DNA of 7,389 bases from Planctomycetota bacterium (GCA_030607345.1 JAUWKC010000079.1:1-7389); one strand, 5' to 3'; positions 1-6,743 are shown, counted from the first letter of the stretch. A program made the numbers and translations. Notes: a model not told the origin generated them from the sequence alone.

Positions 1-76
1 TACTATCTTCTGCTCTCCTGTTCTCCTGTCTCCTTTGGCCTGGTCTACTATCTACTTTCTACTTGCTTCTCCCCCG
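1..76. repeat. Pyrimidine-rich simple-sequence tract
   Basis: The plus strand is almost entirely C and T here. TCTCCTGT occurs twice head to tail (14-21, 22-29) and is followed by a partial third copy. TCTACT occurs three times with a 7-base period (44-49, 51-56, 58-63). No ribosome binding site or recognisable protein family is associated. It directly precedes the G-poor repeat and may belong to the same intergenic element. The left edge is cut by the window, so its full extent is unknown. Confidence 0.6.
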
Positions 77-115
77 TTGAAGGCGTATGCGCGCACAAAA
101 CAACAACTTTTATGC

Positions 116-345
116 AAAACAAAGCCAATTTGCCAACCCCTGCTAATGAACCTAACCTCAGCTCTAACAAGCACTTACGAACACAAATCACCTCTGGAGG
201 CGCAAAAAAACAAAGCCAATCCCCCAAAACGCCAAAATCAGCGCAAACCAAGTCTGCGCAAAGGATTACGAAAAAACCCCCCGCTGGAGCCGAAAAAAAC
301 CAAACCCAACCTCAAACCCAATCCAAACCCAATTTCAAACCCGCC
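116..345. repeat. Imperfect tandem repeat, about 90-bp period, G-poor
   Basis: Three diverged units start near 116, 207 and 297. AAAACAAAGCCAAT occurs exactly at 116-129 and 207-220, and a degraded copy (AAAACCAAACCCAA) lies near 296-309. TTACGAA recurs at 175-181 and 266-272, and CTGGAG at 194-199 and 284-289, each followed by CG and an A run. By hand count, 121-340 has only 27 G, with none in 301-340. Two overlapping plus-strand frames stay open and give Lys/Asn/Pro/Gln-rich peptides. In one frame the repeat reads PLEAQKNKANPPK and then PLEPKKTKPNLKP. There is no ribosome binding site and no known domain, so I treat it as repeat DNA, not a gene. From memory, similar peptides are often predicted in Planctomycetota intergenic regions; this is unchecked. 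Confidence 0.7.
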
Positions 346-403
346 CCTTGTCTCGGGCCTTAAAACGTTTATGTCGATTGACCTCCCGAATCCGGGCTAA
401 GCC

Positions 404-431
404 TTGATTTGCCAACCGTAGCGTGTATACT
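404..431 (+). promoter_or_regulatory. Sigma-70-type promoter for dapF
   Basis: TTGATT (404-409) and TATACT (426-431) are separated by 16 bases. Transcription should start near 438, giving a leader of about 23 bases before the GTG at 461. The -10 box overlaps an upstream in-frame ATG at 431, which argues against that ATG being the translation start. Confidence 0.6.
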
Positions 432-460
432 TGGCCCGGCTCGAAAATAGGAGAACGAAA

Positions 461-1339
461 GTGAAATTTACAAAAATGCACGGCCTCGGAAATGATTACA
501 TTTACGTCAATTGCTTCGACCAGAAGGTCAGGAACCCTGCAAAGCTCGCCACGCTTGTAAGCGACCGGCATTTCGGCGTCGGCGCCGACGGGCTCATCCT
601 AATTAGCCGTTCCAGAAAAGCCAACGTCAAAATGCGCATCTTCAACGCCGACGGCTCCGAAGCCGAGATGTGCGGAAACGGAATCCGATGCGTCGCAAAA
701 TACGCCTGCGAGCATAACCTCGCAAAAGTCGGCTCCCCCTTTGAAATCGACGGCAAGAAAGCGTTGCCGGCCTCCCTCAAAATAGAAACTGCAAAAGGCG
801 TTCTGTCCGTAGGTCTTTTCATAAATAAGAACAAGCGTGTCGAAACCGTCTGCGTCAACATGGGCTCGCCCGTCGTCGAAGCAAAACGCGTCGGCGTAAA
901 TCTACCCGTCAAAAAAGTCATCGACCAGCCTATGCAGTTTCAAAGCCGGGCCTTTAGTATGACCTGCGTCTCTATGGGCAACCCACACGCCGTCTTCTTC
1001 AAACCCGACCTTTCAATCGCCGACCTCGAGAAATTCGGGCCAATAATCGAAAACCACAGCATCTTTCCAAACAGAATCAACGTCCACTTCGTAAAAATCG
1101 AAAAGCCAGACGAATTTACCATGCGCACCTGGGAGCGAGGCAGCGGACTGACACTCGCCTGCGGAACCGGAGCCTGCGCCGCCTGCGTCGCAGCCGTAAT
1201 AACAAACAGGGCAGAAAGGAAATGCACCGCCCACTTACCCGGAGGCGACCTCCAGTTAAACTGGTCCGAACAGGATGACTGTGTTTATATGACAGGCCCC
1301 GCCGTCGAGGTCTTCCAAGGCGACTGGCCCGATGCCTGA
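461..1339 (+). CDS. dapF: Diaminopimelate epimerase DapF
   Basis: A cytoplasmic, cofactor-independent racemase that interconverts LL- and meso-diaminopimelate, the late step of the DAP/lysine pathway feeding lysine and peptidoglycan synthesis. The 292-residue product is close to the family length. It begins with the family N-terminus KFTKMHGLGNDY. The first catalytic cysteine is Cys71 in NADGSEAEMCGNG and the second is Cys234 in LACGTGACA. His176 (MGNPHAV) and Glu225 (WERGSG) match the substrate-binding His and Glu of characterised DapF proteins. It ends with the typical MTGPAVEVFQG. I chose GTG 461 because AGGAG at 449-453 sits 7 bases upstream. An ATG at 431 would add ten non-conserved residues and falls inside the promoter -10 box. 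It appears to be transcribed alone; the next gene is convergent. Confidence 0.96.
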   Translation: MKFTKMHGLGNDYIYVNCFDQKVRNPAKLATLVSDRHFGVGADGLILISRSRKANVKMRIFNADGSEAEMCGNGIRCVAKYACEHNLAKVGSPFEIDGKKALPASLKIETAKGVLSVGLFINKNKRVETVCVNMGSPVVEAKRVGVNLPVKKVIDQPMQFQSRAFSMTCVSMGNPHAVFFKPDLSIADLEKFGPIIENHSIFPNRINVHFVKIEKPDEFTMRTWERGSGLTLACGTGACAACVAAVITNRAERKCTAHLPGGDLQLNWSEQDDCVYMTGPAVEVFQGDWPDA

Positions 1340-1340
1340 T

Positions 1341-1688
1341 TTACCTGCACAGCCTCGGCGAACGACAAAACTCAACAGCAACGCCTGTTCTGCCCTCGCC
1401 CGGAGCGCTACCCGGCGAAAAAGCGTCCTTGCGCAACACCCGGCCGAAACCAGAAAGTCGCCCTCCGTATTCGAGCAGACCGCATCTCGGCGGTATGGAC
1501 AAATCCACCTTCAATATGTCACCGCGCTCGAATGCATCACGCGATGCCTCGAAGTAAACCCCGCCGGTGCTTACATTAATTGTTTGGCCCCTGCACAACC
1601 GCTCCAAAGGCCAACCAGGCTTGCGGCAACTCAAATCAAGCTTCAATTCCAGTCGTTCGTATCTGCGTCTTTCCGACCTGTCCATCAT
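1341..1688 (-). CDS. Small PilZ-domain protein, putative c-di-GMP receptor
   Basis: A 115-residue stand-alone PilZ domain. PilZ proteins bind cyclic di-GMP and alter motility, exopolysaccharide or other surface functions through partners. Both signature elements are visible: an RxxxR motif at residues 8-12 (RRYER) near the N-terminus, and NxSxxG at 38-43 (NVSTGG), where Asn replaces the commoner Asp. These are followed by the beta-strand GVYFEA and a C-terminal strand TGVAVEF. There is no signal peptide or membrane segment. Two ATG codons are adjacent (1686-1688 and 1683-1685), with AGGGA 5 to 8 bases upstream on the minus strand. It converges on dapF with one base between the stop codons and is divergent from the kinase gene. 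The partner and target are unknown. Assignment to PilZ is firm; c-di-GMP binding is inferred from the motifs. Confidence 0.85.
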   Translation of the reverse strand: MMDRSERRRYERLELKLDLSCRKPGWPLERLCRGQTINVSTGGVYFEASRDAFERGDILKVDLSIPPRCGLLEYGGRLSGFGRVLRKDAFSPGSAPGEGRTGVAVEFCRSPRLCR

Positions 1689-2064
1689 CTGCTTCCCTGC
1701 AATTGCCCGCCGTCCAGCTCAAGAACCAACTCAGAGTTAGCAAAACTCGTACCAGAATCTCGTCGGACAAAATACCCCATTTTCACTTTTGCAACTACTT
1801 GTCACCAATAAGCTTAAGCCTCCCGGACGCCTGTTGAATTGCCGAGCTTTTCCAAATCGCACCACCAATGTTGACAAATAACAACGCCAAAACAAAGCTT
1901 CAGGCCCTAACCATCGCCTGTTACACAAACGTAGCCCGTTGTCCTGGAAAATCTTATGTCTTCTATAAGAACCAGCCTTGCCGGGATATACGAAGAGACA
2001 AAGATGTTGTCTTTTCTCAACACAAGTACTTGACAGCCCACAACCAGCCTCTATCATTACCTGT
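1689..2064. other. Divergent spacer with short inverted repeats, no gene
   Basis: This 376-bp stretch lies between the starts of the PilZ gene (minus) and the histidine kinase (plus). I find no supported coding region; open frames on both strands lack ribosome binding sites and family resemblance. Three short inverted repeats cluster before the kinase promoter. TCTTAT/ATAAGA occupies 1952-1957/1965-1970. An eight-pair stem with one G-U runs 1993-2000/2008-2015. TGTTG/CAACA lies at 2005-2009/2018-2022 and overlaps the previous stem. A TTGACA at 1871-1876 has no -10 box at a proper distance. I could not identify a convincing minus-strand promoter for the PilZ gene. Confidence 0.5.
2030..2057 (+). 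promoter_or_regulatory. Sigma-70-type promoter for the kinase/regulator operon
   Basis: A perfect TTGACA (2030-2035) and TATCAT (2052-2057, five of six consensus bases) are separated by 16 bases. The expected transcription start, 6 to 8 bases after the -10 box, falls at about 2063-2065. That is on or just before the ATG of the kinase gene, so the transcript would have little or no 5' leader. Confidence 0.6.
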
Positions 2065-3204
2065 ATGGCACAGGAGCACGAGTCGGTACTCGAAGAGGGC
2101 AAGAAAGCCAGCGGCCCTGCCGACCGCGAAGACGCTGCAAACTCAGCAGCCGGGGCCGTTGCCGAAACTGTCCTTAATGCTCTTCCGGTCGGGGTGGTGA
2201 TTTTCGGGCCCGATTTGAAAATCAATCACGCCAATCCCAGGGCATCCGACCTCATAAGCCTCGATACCCACATCGACAAATCGCTGGCAAAGGCTGTCTG
2301 CGGACCCGGCTCAACTATGCCTAACTGGTCCGACGAACTCAAATCCGTCCTGTCAAATGCAAAGCCCCGCGTCTTTGACAACGTCAAATACACATTGAAT
2401 AATCAGGCCAGGCTGCTGAGAATCTCCTGCATACCGTCTGTGAAAGCCGGCAGCACTATGGGCGGCGCCGTTATCATCGAAGATATCACGAAGGATGCAG
2501 ACATTCAGGCGCGTCTCGCCGAGGCCGAAAAATTCGCAAACCTCGGCAGAATCGCATCGAAAGTGGCGCACGAATTAAACAATCCCATCGACGGAATCCT
2601 CCGATACATCAACCTGACCTCAAGAGCCATCGAGCGCCGGAATCTCGAGAAGCCCAAACACTACCTCAACCAGTGCCGACAGGCCCTTATGAGAATGGTG
2701 CACGTTGTTGGCGAGCTGCTGGAGTTCTCCACAGGCACTTGCCAGGACCTCCAGGAAGACCCCGTCGGCAATATTATCGAAGAGGCACTGAGCCTTATGA
2801 AGCCGCAGGCCCAGGCCGCTAATGTCCGAATCCTGCGTGACTATGCCCCCGACGTCCCGAAGATAAGAGCCGGCAGCCTGTTTCAGGTCTTCTGCAACCT
2901 CGTAAAGAATGCGTTGGATGCGATGCCCGACGGCGGCCAACTGCACGTCTCAACGCGTATCACACCGGAAAATATGCTCGCCGTCGAAGTCCGTGATACC
3001 GGAGAAGGTTTTGAACCCGAAAACACGGAGGCTATGTTCGAACCGTTTTTTACCACAAAACAGAACAGCCGCGGAACAGGACTCGGATTGGCCGTCTGCA
3101 AAGACATCGTGGAAAGATACCGCGGAAAAATAACCGCCCAAAACCACCCGGAACAAGGCAGTATCTTCACCGTTTACCTGCCGCTGAAGAAGCAGACTGA
3201 TTAA
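2065..3204 (+). CDS. Soluble PAS-domain sensor histidine kinase, NtrB-like
   Basis: A 379-residue kinase predicted to autophosphorylate on His169 and pass the phosphate to the response regulator encoded 17 bp downstream. After a polar N-terminus of about 30 residues, a PAS sensor domain (about 33-145) begins near ETVLNALPVGVVIFGPDLK. Next is the HisKA dimerisation helix with H-box VAHELNNP (His169). The ATPase domain shows the N box NLVKNALDAMPDGG (Asn282), G1 DTGEGF (Asp311), F box EPFFTTK and G2 GTGLGL (337-342). There is no signal peptide or transmembrane segment, so it should sense a cytoplasmic cue or a protein partner. ATG 2065 is the only good in-frame start before the PAS domain; a TTG at 1978 lies upstream of the promoter. 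No Shine-Dalgarno sequence precedes ATG 2065. The signal is not deducible from sequence. Confidence 0.92.
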   Translation: MAQEHESVLEEGKKASGPADREDAANSAAGAVAETVLNALPVGVVIFGPDLKINHANPRASDLISLDTHIDKSLAKAVCGPGSTMPNWSDELKSVLSNAKPRVFDNVKYTLNNQARLLRISCIPSVKAGSTMGGAVIIEDITKDADIQARLAEAEKFANLGRIASKVAHELNNPIDGILRYINLTSRAIERRNLEKPKHYLNQCRQALMRMVHVVGELLEFSTGTCQDLQEDPVGNIIEEALSLMKPQAQAANVRILRDYAPDVPKIRAGSLFQVFCNLVKNALDAMPDGGQLHVSTRITPENMLAVEVRDTGEGFEPENTEAMFEPFFTTKQNSRGTGLGLAVCKDIVERYRGKITAQNHPEQGSIFTVYLPLKKQTD

Positions 3205-3221
3205 GGGATTCTGTACCGACT

Positions 3222-4607
3222 ATGAAAGAACAAAACATCCTGGTTGTCGATGACGACAAAATCATACTCGATTCTCTATGCGAGTTCCTCTCACTCGAAG
3301 GCTTCCGAACCACCGGCGTCGAAAGCCTCAAAGCCGCCGTCGGCGAACTGCACGGTCAGGACTATAACCTCGTAATCGCCGACGTTAATCTGCCGGACGG
3401 CGATGGATTCGACCTGCTGGAAGTCATCGCGAAGGACTGTCGTCAAACCGTCGCAATTATGATAACCGGTTACGGAACCATCGAAAGCGCTGTAAGGGCG
3501 ATAAAATCCGGCGCCTACGATTACCTGACCAAGCCCATCGCCGACGACGAGCTCAGACTCGCCGTGGAAAGAGCCTTGAAGCAGCAGTCCCTCATCAGCG
3601 AAAACCGAAGCCTCCGTCTGCAGCTCGAAAAAAAATACAGCCTCGAAAACGTAATCAGCCAGGACTACAAAATGGCAAGAATCTTCCAGTTCATCGAGGC
3701 CGTCGCCGACAGTTCTACCACGATTCTTATGACGGGTCCTTCCGGAACCGGAAAGAGCATCCTCGCCAGGGCCATACACCATCGCTCCGCCCGAAGAGAA
3801 CAGCCCTTTGTTGAAGTTAGCTGCGGGGCCCTGCCGGAGACCCTGCTCGAAAGCGAGCTCTTCGGACACGTGAAAGGCGCCTTCACCGGCGCCCTTAGAG
3901 ACAAGCAGGGGAAATTCTTCGCCGCCGACCACGGCACAATCTTTCTGGATGAGGTGGCAAACGCCTCGCCCGGGCTGCAGGCAAAACTGCTGCGTGTAGT
4001 CGAGCAGAGACGATTTGAACCTGTCGGAAGTAACAAAACCATCACGGTCGATACTCGAATCATATTGGCCACAAACCAGAACCTTCAACAAGAGGTTAAA
4101 AAAGGCCGATTCAGGGAAGACCTCTATTACCGAATAAACGTACTCGCTATTGACCTGCCGCCGCTGGTGCAAAGACTCGGAGACGTCCCGCTGCTGGCCG
4201 ACCACTTCCTCAAAATGTATGCGAAACTCCACAATAAAATAAGGCTGGGATTTACCGACGAGACCATGCAACTTCTCGAGCAGTACGCCTGGCCCGGAAA
4301 CGTCCGCGAGCTTGAAAACGTCATCGAAAGAGCGGCTCTGCTGAGCCCAAACAAGTTCATCAGACCCGAAGACCTGCCGCAGTCGATAATCAGGGTGAGC
4401 GACCGGCAAAAACCGGCATACAAACCGATGAGCCTGAAGCAGGCCCTTGCTGAGCCGGAGAAGAACCTGATTCGCCGGGCCCTTGAAAAGAATCACTTCA
4501 ACAGACAGGAAACTGCAAAAGAACTCCAGGTAAACCGAACCACACTCTACAAAAAGATGAAACAGTACGGCCTCGATGAGGAAGCGCGGCGATTAGGAGT
4601 TACCTGA
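3222..4607 (+). CDS. NtrC-family sigma-54-dependent response regulator
   Basis: A 461-residue transcriptional activator with three domains. The receiver domain (about 4-118) has the acidic pocket VVDDDK, phosphoacceptor Asp54 (IADVNLPDGDG) and Lys104 (LTKP). The AAA+ domain (about 145-385) has Walker A GPSGTGKS (172-179), the sigma-54-contacting loop GAFTGA (219-224), Walker B TIFLDEV (Asp243, Glu244), the arginine region GRFREDLYYR and sensor II WPGNVREL (357-364). A C-terminal Fis-type helix-turn-helix spans about 413-452 (RQETAKELQVNRTTLYKKM). All residues needed for phosphorylation, ATP hydrolysis and sigma-54 contact appear intact. The gene starts 17 bp after the kinase stop, so the two are very likely co-transcribed as a cognate pair. 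The only purine-rich site, AAGGG at 3203-3207, overlaps that stop and is 14 bases from the ATG. That spacing is long and suggests translational coupling. Target promoters are unknown. Confidence 0.95.
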   Translation: MKEQNILVVDDDKIILDSLCEFLSLEGFRTTGVESLKAAVGELHGQDYNLVIADVNLPDGDGFDLLEVIAKDCRQTVAIMITGYGTIESAVRAIKSGAYDYLTKPIADDELRLAVERALKQQSLISENRSLRLQLEKKYSLENVISQDYKMARIFQFIEAVADSSTTILMTGPSGTGKSILARAIHHRSARREQPFVEVSCGALPETLLESELFGHVKGAFTGALRDKQGKFFAADHGTIFLDEVANASPGLQAKLLRVVEQRRFEPVGSNKTITVDTRIILATNQNLQQEVKKGRFREDLYYRINVLAIDLPPLVQRLGDVPLLADHFLKMYAKLHNKIRLGFTDETMQLLEQYAWPGNVRELENVIERAALLSPNKFIRPEDLPQSIIRVSDRQKPAYKPMSLKQALAEPEKNLIRRALEKNHFNRQETAKELQVNRTTLYKKMKQYGLDEEARRLGVT

Positions 4608-4638
4608 CCGGCTGTACCAAAGACGAGCATGTCCCGGT

Positions 4639-4699
4639 CCGGTGTTTTGGTGATACCTGCGGTATGTCTGGCCGGCTTTGCGTTTTTGCTTTTTGCTTT
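4639..4699 (+). terminator. Weak terminator-like structure after the regulator gene
   Basis: A small hairpin ATACC-TGC-GGTAT (4653-4665) sits inside an outer CCGG/CCGG pairing (4639-4642 with 4672-4675). A T-rich stretch follows in which TTTTTGC is repeated (4682-4699). The T-run is separated from the stem by several bases and the stem is weak, so it is only a candidate for the end of the kinase/regulator transcript. Confidence 0.25.
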
Positions 4700-4780
4700 T
4701 CGTGCGTCCTGTCTCACCAACTGTCCAAAGAAATGCAAATGGCCCTTATCAGTATTAAAAGCGGCTTTTTGGTCGCCGAT

Positions 4781-4810
4781 TTGACTTTTGTTGTTTTTGC
4801 CGGGTATATA
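4781..4810 (+). promoter_or_regulatory. Sigma-70-type promoter for dnaG-rpoD
   Basis: TTGACT (4781-4786) and TATATA (4805-4810) are 18 bases apart. The spacer is T-rich upstream, and a second overlapping -10 reading (TATACT, 4807-4812) is possible with a longer spacer. Transcription would start near 4817, giving a leader of about 120 bases before dnaG. Confidence 0.6.
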
Positions 4811-4832
4811 CTTATAGCAAGCCCTCGCAGGC

Positions 4833-4849
4833 TGGCCGCCGACCGGCCA
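4833..4849 (+). promoter_or_regulatory. Perfect hairpin in the dnaG leader
   Basis: TGGCCG (4833-4838) and CGGCCA (4844-4849) form a six-pair GC-rich stem with a five-base loop, about 15 bases after the predicted transcription start. No T-run follows, so it is not a terminator. It may stabilise the transcript or mark a regulatory leader, and it could also be chance in moderately GC-rich DNA. Confidence 0.35.
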
Positions 4850-4940
4850 AACGCGAATTACGATGCACAGCATAACTATTTCTGGTTGTTAGGGTTCGGT
4901 TAAGCAAAAACCAACATAGGACAGGAGTTTTTTTACTTGT

Positions 4941-6743
4941 ATGTCGCCTGTATTTGACAGAGCTATAATAAACCAGGTCCACAGCGCCACCGACATCGTC
5001 GATGTAGTAAGCGAGCACGTCTCGCTTAAAAAAAAGGGAAGGGAAATGGTTGGCCTGTGCCCGTTCCACGAGGACCACACACCAAGTCTATGCGTTAACC
5101 CGACAAAGCAGATTTTCAAATGCTTCGCGTGCGGCGCGGGCGGCTCCGTCTTCACGTTCGTCCAGATGCGAGAGAACTTGACCTTTCCGCAGGCACTTGA
5201 GCGACTCGCTCAAAGAGCCGGCATAAAACTAAGGCCCGCGACCCGACAAAAGAGCGAAACCGGCCGCGAACAGGTCGACCCCAACAAACTCGCAGAAATT
5301 AACGCCTGGGCTGCAAAACTGTTCCAGAAGAACCTGTTCAACACACAACAGGGAAAAGCTGCCCTTGACTATCTGGCCCAGCGAAAAATATCTCCAGAAA
5401 GCACAAAAAAATGGCAGCTCGGCCTGGCGCTTGACGGCGGCAATAACCTGCTGCAGGCGGCGAAGAAGCTCACAATCTCGGAAAAGCTGCTCCACCAGAG
5501 CGGGCTTGTCGCGCACAATAAACAAGCCGGTGAAATTGCAGATAAATTCGTGCACCGTCTTATGTTCCCTATTGCCGATGTTACGGGAAGAATCATCGCC
5601 TTCGGGGGCAGGGCGCTGGCTCCCAATGTCCCGAAGTACATAAATTCACCGGCGACGCCCCTGTTCGACAAGAGTAATTCGGTTTACGGTTTGAACCACG
5701 CGCGGCACGGAATTGTCGAAACAGGCATCGTGGCCGTCGCGGAAGGCTATACCGACTGCATTATGGCGCACCAGTTTGGTTTCGCTAATATCGTTGCGAC
5801 TCTTGGAACGAGTTTCACGCCCGGTCACGCACGTATCCTGCGAAGATACGCAAAAGAAATCGTACTCGTCTTCGACAGTGACACGGCAGGCGTCGAGGCC
5901 GCCAACCGCGCACTTGAAATCTGTCTCGCCCAGCCCGTTGGAATCAGAATCGCTTCGATACCGAAAGGCAAAGACCCCTGCGAGTTTCTCCTTACGCAAG
6001 GGCGGGAGGAGTTCCAACAGGTAATAGAGAGTGCCGTCGATGTTTTCGAATTCAAATGGAAAAGGCTGAAGCAAAAACTGAGCGGGACCGACGCTGTCTC
6101 GGACAGCAAGGCCGCCGTTGACGAGTTCATCCGGGCTGTCGCAACCGGTTTCTGGTCCGGCAACCTGCCAACGATAGAAAAAGGCCTGATAGTAAACCGC
6201 CTGGCAAAGATTATTGGGCTGAGTGCGAGGCAGGTCAACGGGGAACTCAAGAGAAGAATCCCAATGGCGGCAAGAAGCGCAAGCTATAACGCTGAGAATC
6301 AGAGCGTCAAAAAAGCTGACTTAGGCCCGGGATATTACGTTGCGGCCCAGCAAGAGATACTCGAAGTGCTGCTTAATGCGCCCGGTCTTTACGAAACTGC
6401 ACGTCCCCAGGTTACAACCGATGTGTTTGAGGCGCCCGTATTAAGGCAGATAGCACAAGCATTGTTCGAGGCAATCGCCAAACAGCCTGAGAACGTTCTC
6501 GACGCGGTCCTGGAACAGACCGAGTCGGTAGAGGCCGGCTGTCTTGTAGCCGAACTGTCGCAGGCGGGCGAGCAAAAGGCCAACTACGGTGCACGGCTCA
6601 AAGGGGCGCTGAGCGCCGTCCGGAGGTACCGAACCGAGCAAGCAAAGAGCCAGATAAAGGAAATATCCGACCAGAGACAGTTTCTGCGGGAGTACGCCGA
6701 CAATACGCAAAAGGAAAATCCCCATAGCATCGGTATGCTTTGA
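4941..6743 (+). CDS. dnaG: DNA primase DnaG
   Basis: Synthesises short RNA primers at the replication fork in association with the DnaB helicase. The 600-residue product has the full bacterial domain set. An N-terminal CHC2 zinc-binding domain has Cys40, His43, Cys61 and Cys64 (CPFHEDHTPS and KCFACGAGG). The catalytic core has the FGGRAL and KYINSPATPLF motifs. Its TOPRIM subdomain has Glu268 in AVAEGYTD and the metal-binding pair Asp312/Asp314 in VFDSDTAG, followed by GKDPCEF. A C-terminal helicase-binding region (about 465-575) is poorly conserved, as is usual. ATG 4941 gives the standard N-terminus just before the zinc finger. The only Shine-Dalgarno match, AGGAG at 4923-4927, is 13 bases upstream and separated by a seven-T run, longer than usual. 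rpoD follows on the same strand with no visible terminator, so the two are probably co-transcribed. Confidence 0.97.
   Translation: MSPVFDRAIINQVHSATDIVDVVSEHVSLKKKGREMVGLCPFHEDHTPSLCVNPTKQIFKCFACGAGGSVFTFVQMRENLTFPQALERLAQRAGIKLRPATRQKSETGREQVDPNKLAEINAWAAKLFQKNLFNTQQGKAALDYLAQRKISPESTKKWQLGLALDGGNNLLQAAKKLTISEKLLHQSGLVAHNKQAGEIADKFVHRLMFPIADVTGRIIAFGGRALAPNVPKYINSPATPLFDKSNSVYGLNHARHGIVETGIVAVAEGYTDCIMAHQFGFANIVATLGTSFTPGHARILRRYAKEIVLVFDSDTAGVEAANRALEICLAQPVGIRIASIPKGKDPCEFLLTQGREEFQQVIESAVDVFEFKWKRLKQKLSGTDAVSDSKAAVDEFIRAVATGFWSGNLPTIEKGLIVNRLAKIIGLSARQVNGELKRRIPMAARSASYNAENQSVKKADLGPGYYVAAQQEILEVLLNAPGLYETARPQVTTDVFEAPVLRQIAQALFEAIAKQPENVLDAVLEQTESVEAGCLVAELSQAGEQKANYGARLKGALSAVRRYRTEQAKSQIKEISDQRQFLREYADNTQKENPHSIGML

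Larger units (their letters stand above)
4608..4940. other. Spacer before dnaG, no gene supported
   Basis: This 333-bp stretch holds the weak terminator-like structure, the dnaG promoter and the dnaG leader. A 79-codon plus-strand frame (4664-4903) has no ribosome binding site, contains the promoter and resembles no family I recognise, so I do not call it a gene. An overlapping minus-strand frame is equally unsupported. There is no rpsU gene here, although rpsU precedes dnaG in many proteobacteria. Confidence 0.6.

Noticed and set aside
35..400. A 121-codon plus-strand open frame (and an overlapping 83-codon frame at 112-363) rich in Lys, Asn and Pro
   Set aside because: No ribosome binding site, no known domain, two frames open at once, and the composition is explained by the G-poor tandem repeat. 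It also runs up to the dapF promoter.
1283..1360. Possible shared terminator stem between GAGG and CCTC around the dapF and PilZ gene stops
   Set aside because: Short arms, a loop of about 40 bases and no adjacent T-run on either strand.
1978..2064. Earlier TTG start for the histidine kinase, adding 29 residues
   Set aside because: No Shine-Dalgarno, lies upstream of the best promoter, and the extra residues are Cys-rich and unlike a kinase N-terminus.
2064..2078. TGGCAC resembling the -24 element of a sigma-54 promoter at the start of the kinase gene
   Set aside because: No GC-containing -12 element at the required spacing; the match lies within the coding start.
1737..2225. A 162-codon minus-strand frame upstream of the PilZ gene
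   Set aside because: It overlaps the well-supported kinase N-terminus and promoter, lacks a ribosome binding site and shows no conserved motif; probably a chance frame.
3291..4496. A 401-codon minus-strand open frame opposite the response regulator
   Set aside because: Antisense shadow of a highly conserved NtrC-type gene; the long open frame follows from that gene's codon bias.
4751..4772. AAAAGC/GCTTTT inverted repeat that looks like a terminator before the dnaG promoter
   Set aside because: The arms are separated by a single base, so only a very short A-T stem could form.
4664..4903. A 79-codon plus-strand frame with a hydrophobic stretch, possibly a small membrane protein
   Set aside because: No Shine-Dalgarno, it contains the dnaG promoter, starts inside the terminator-like structure and matches no family I recognise.
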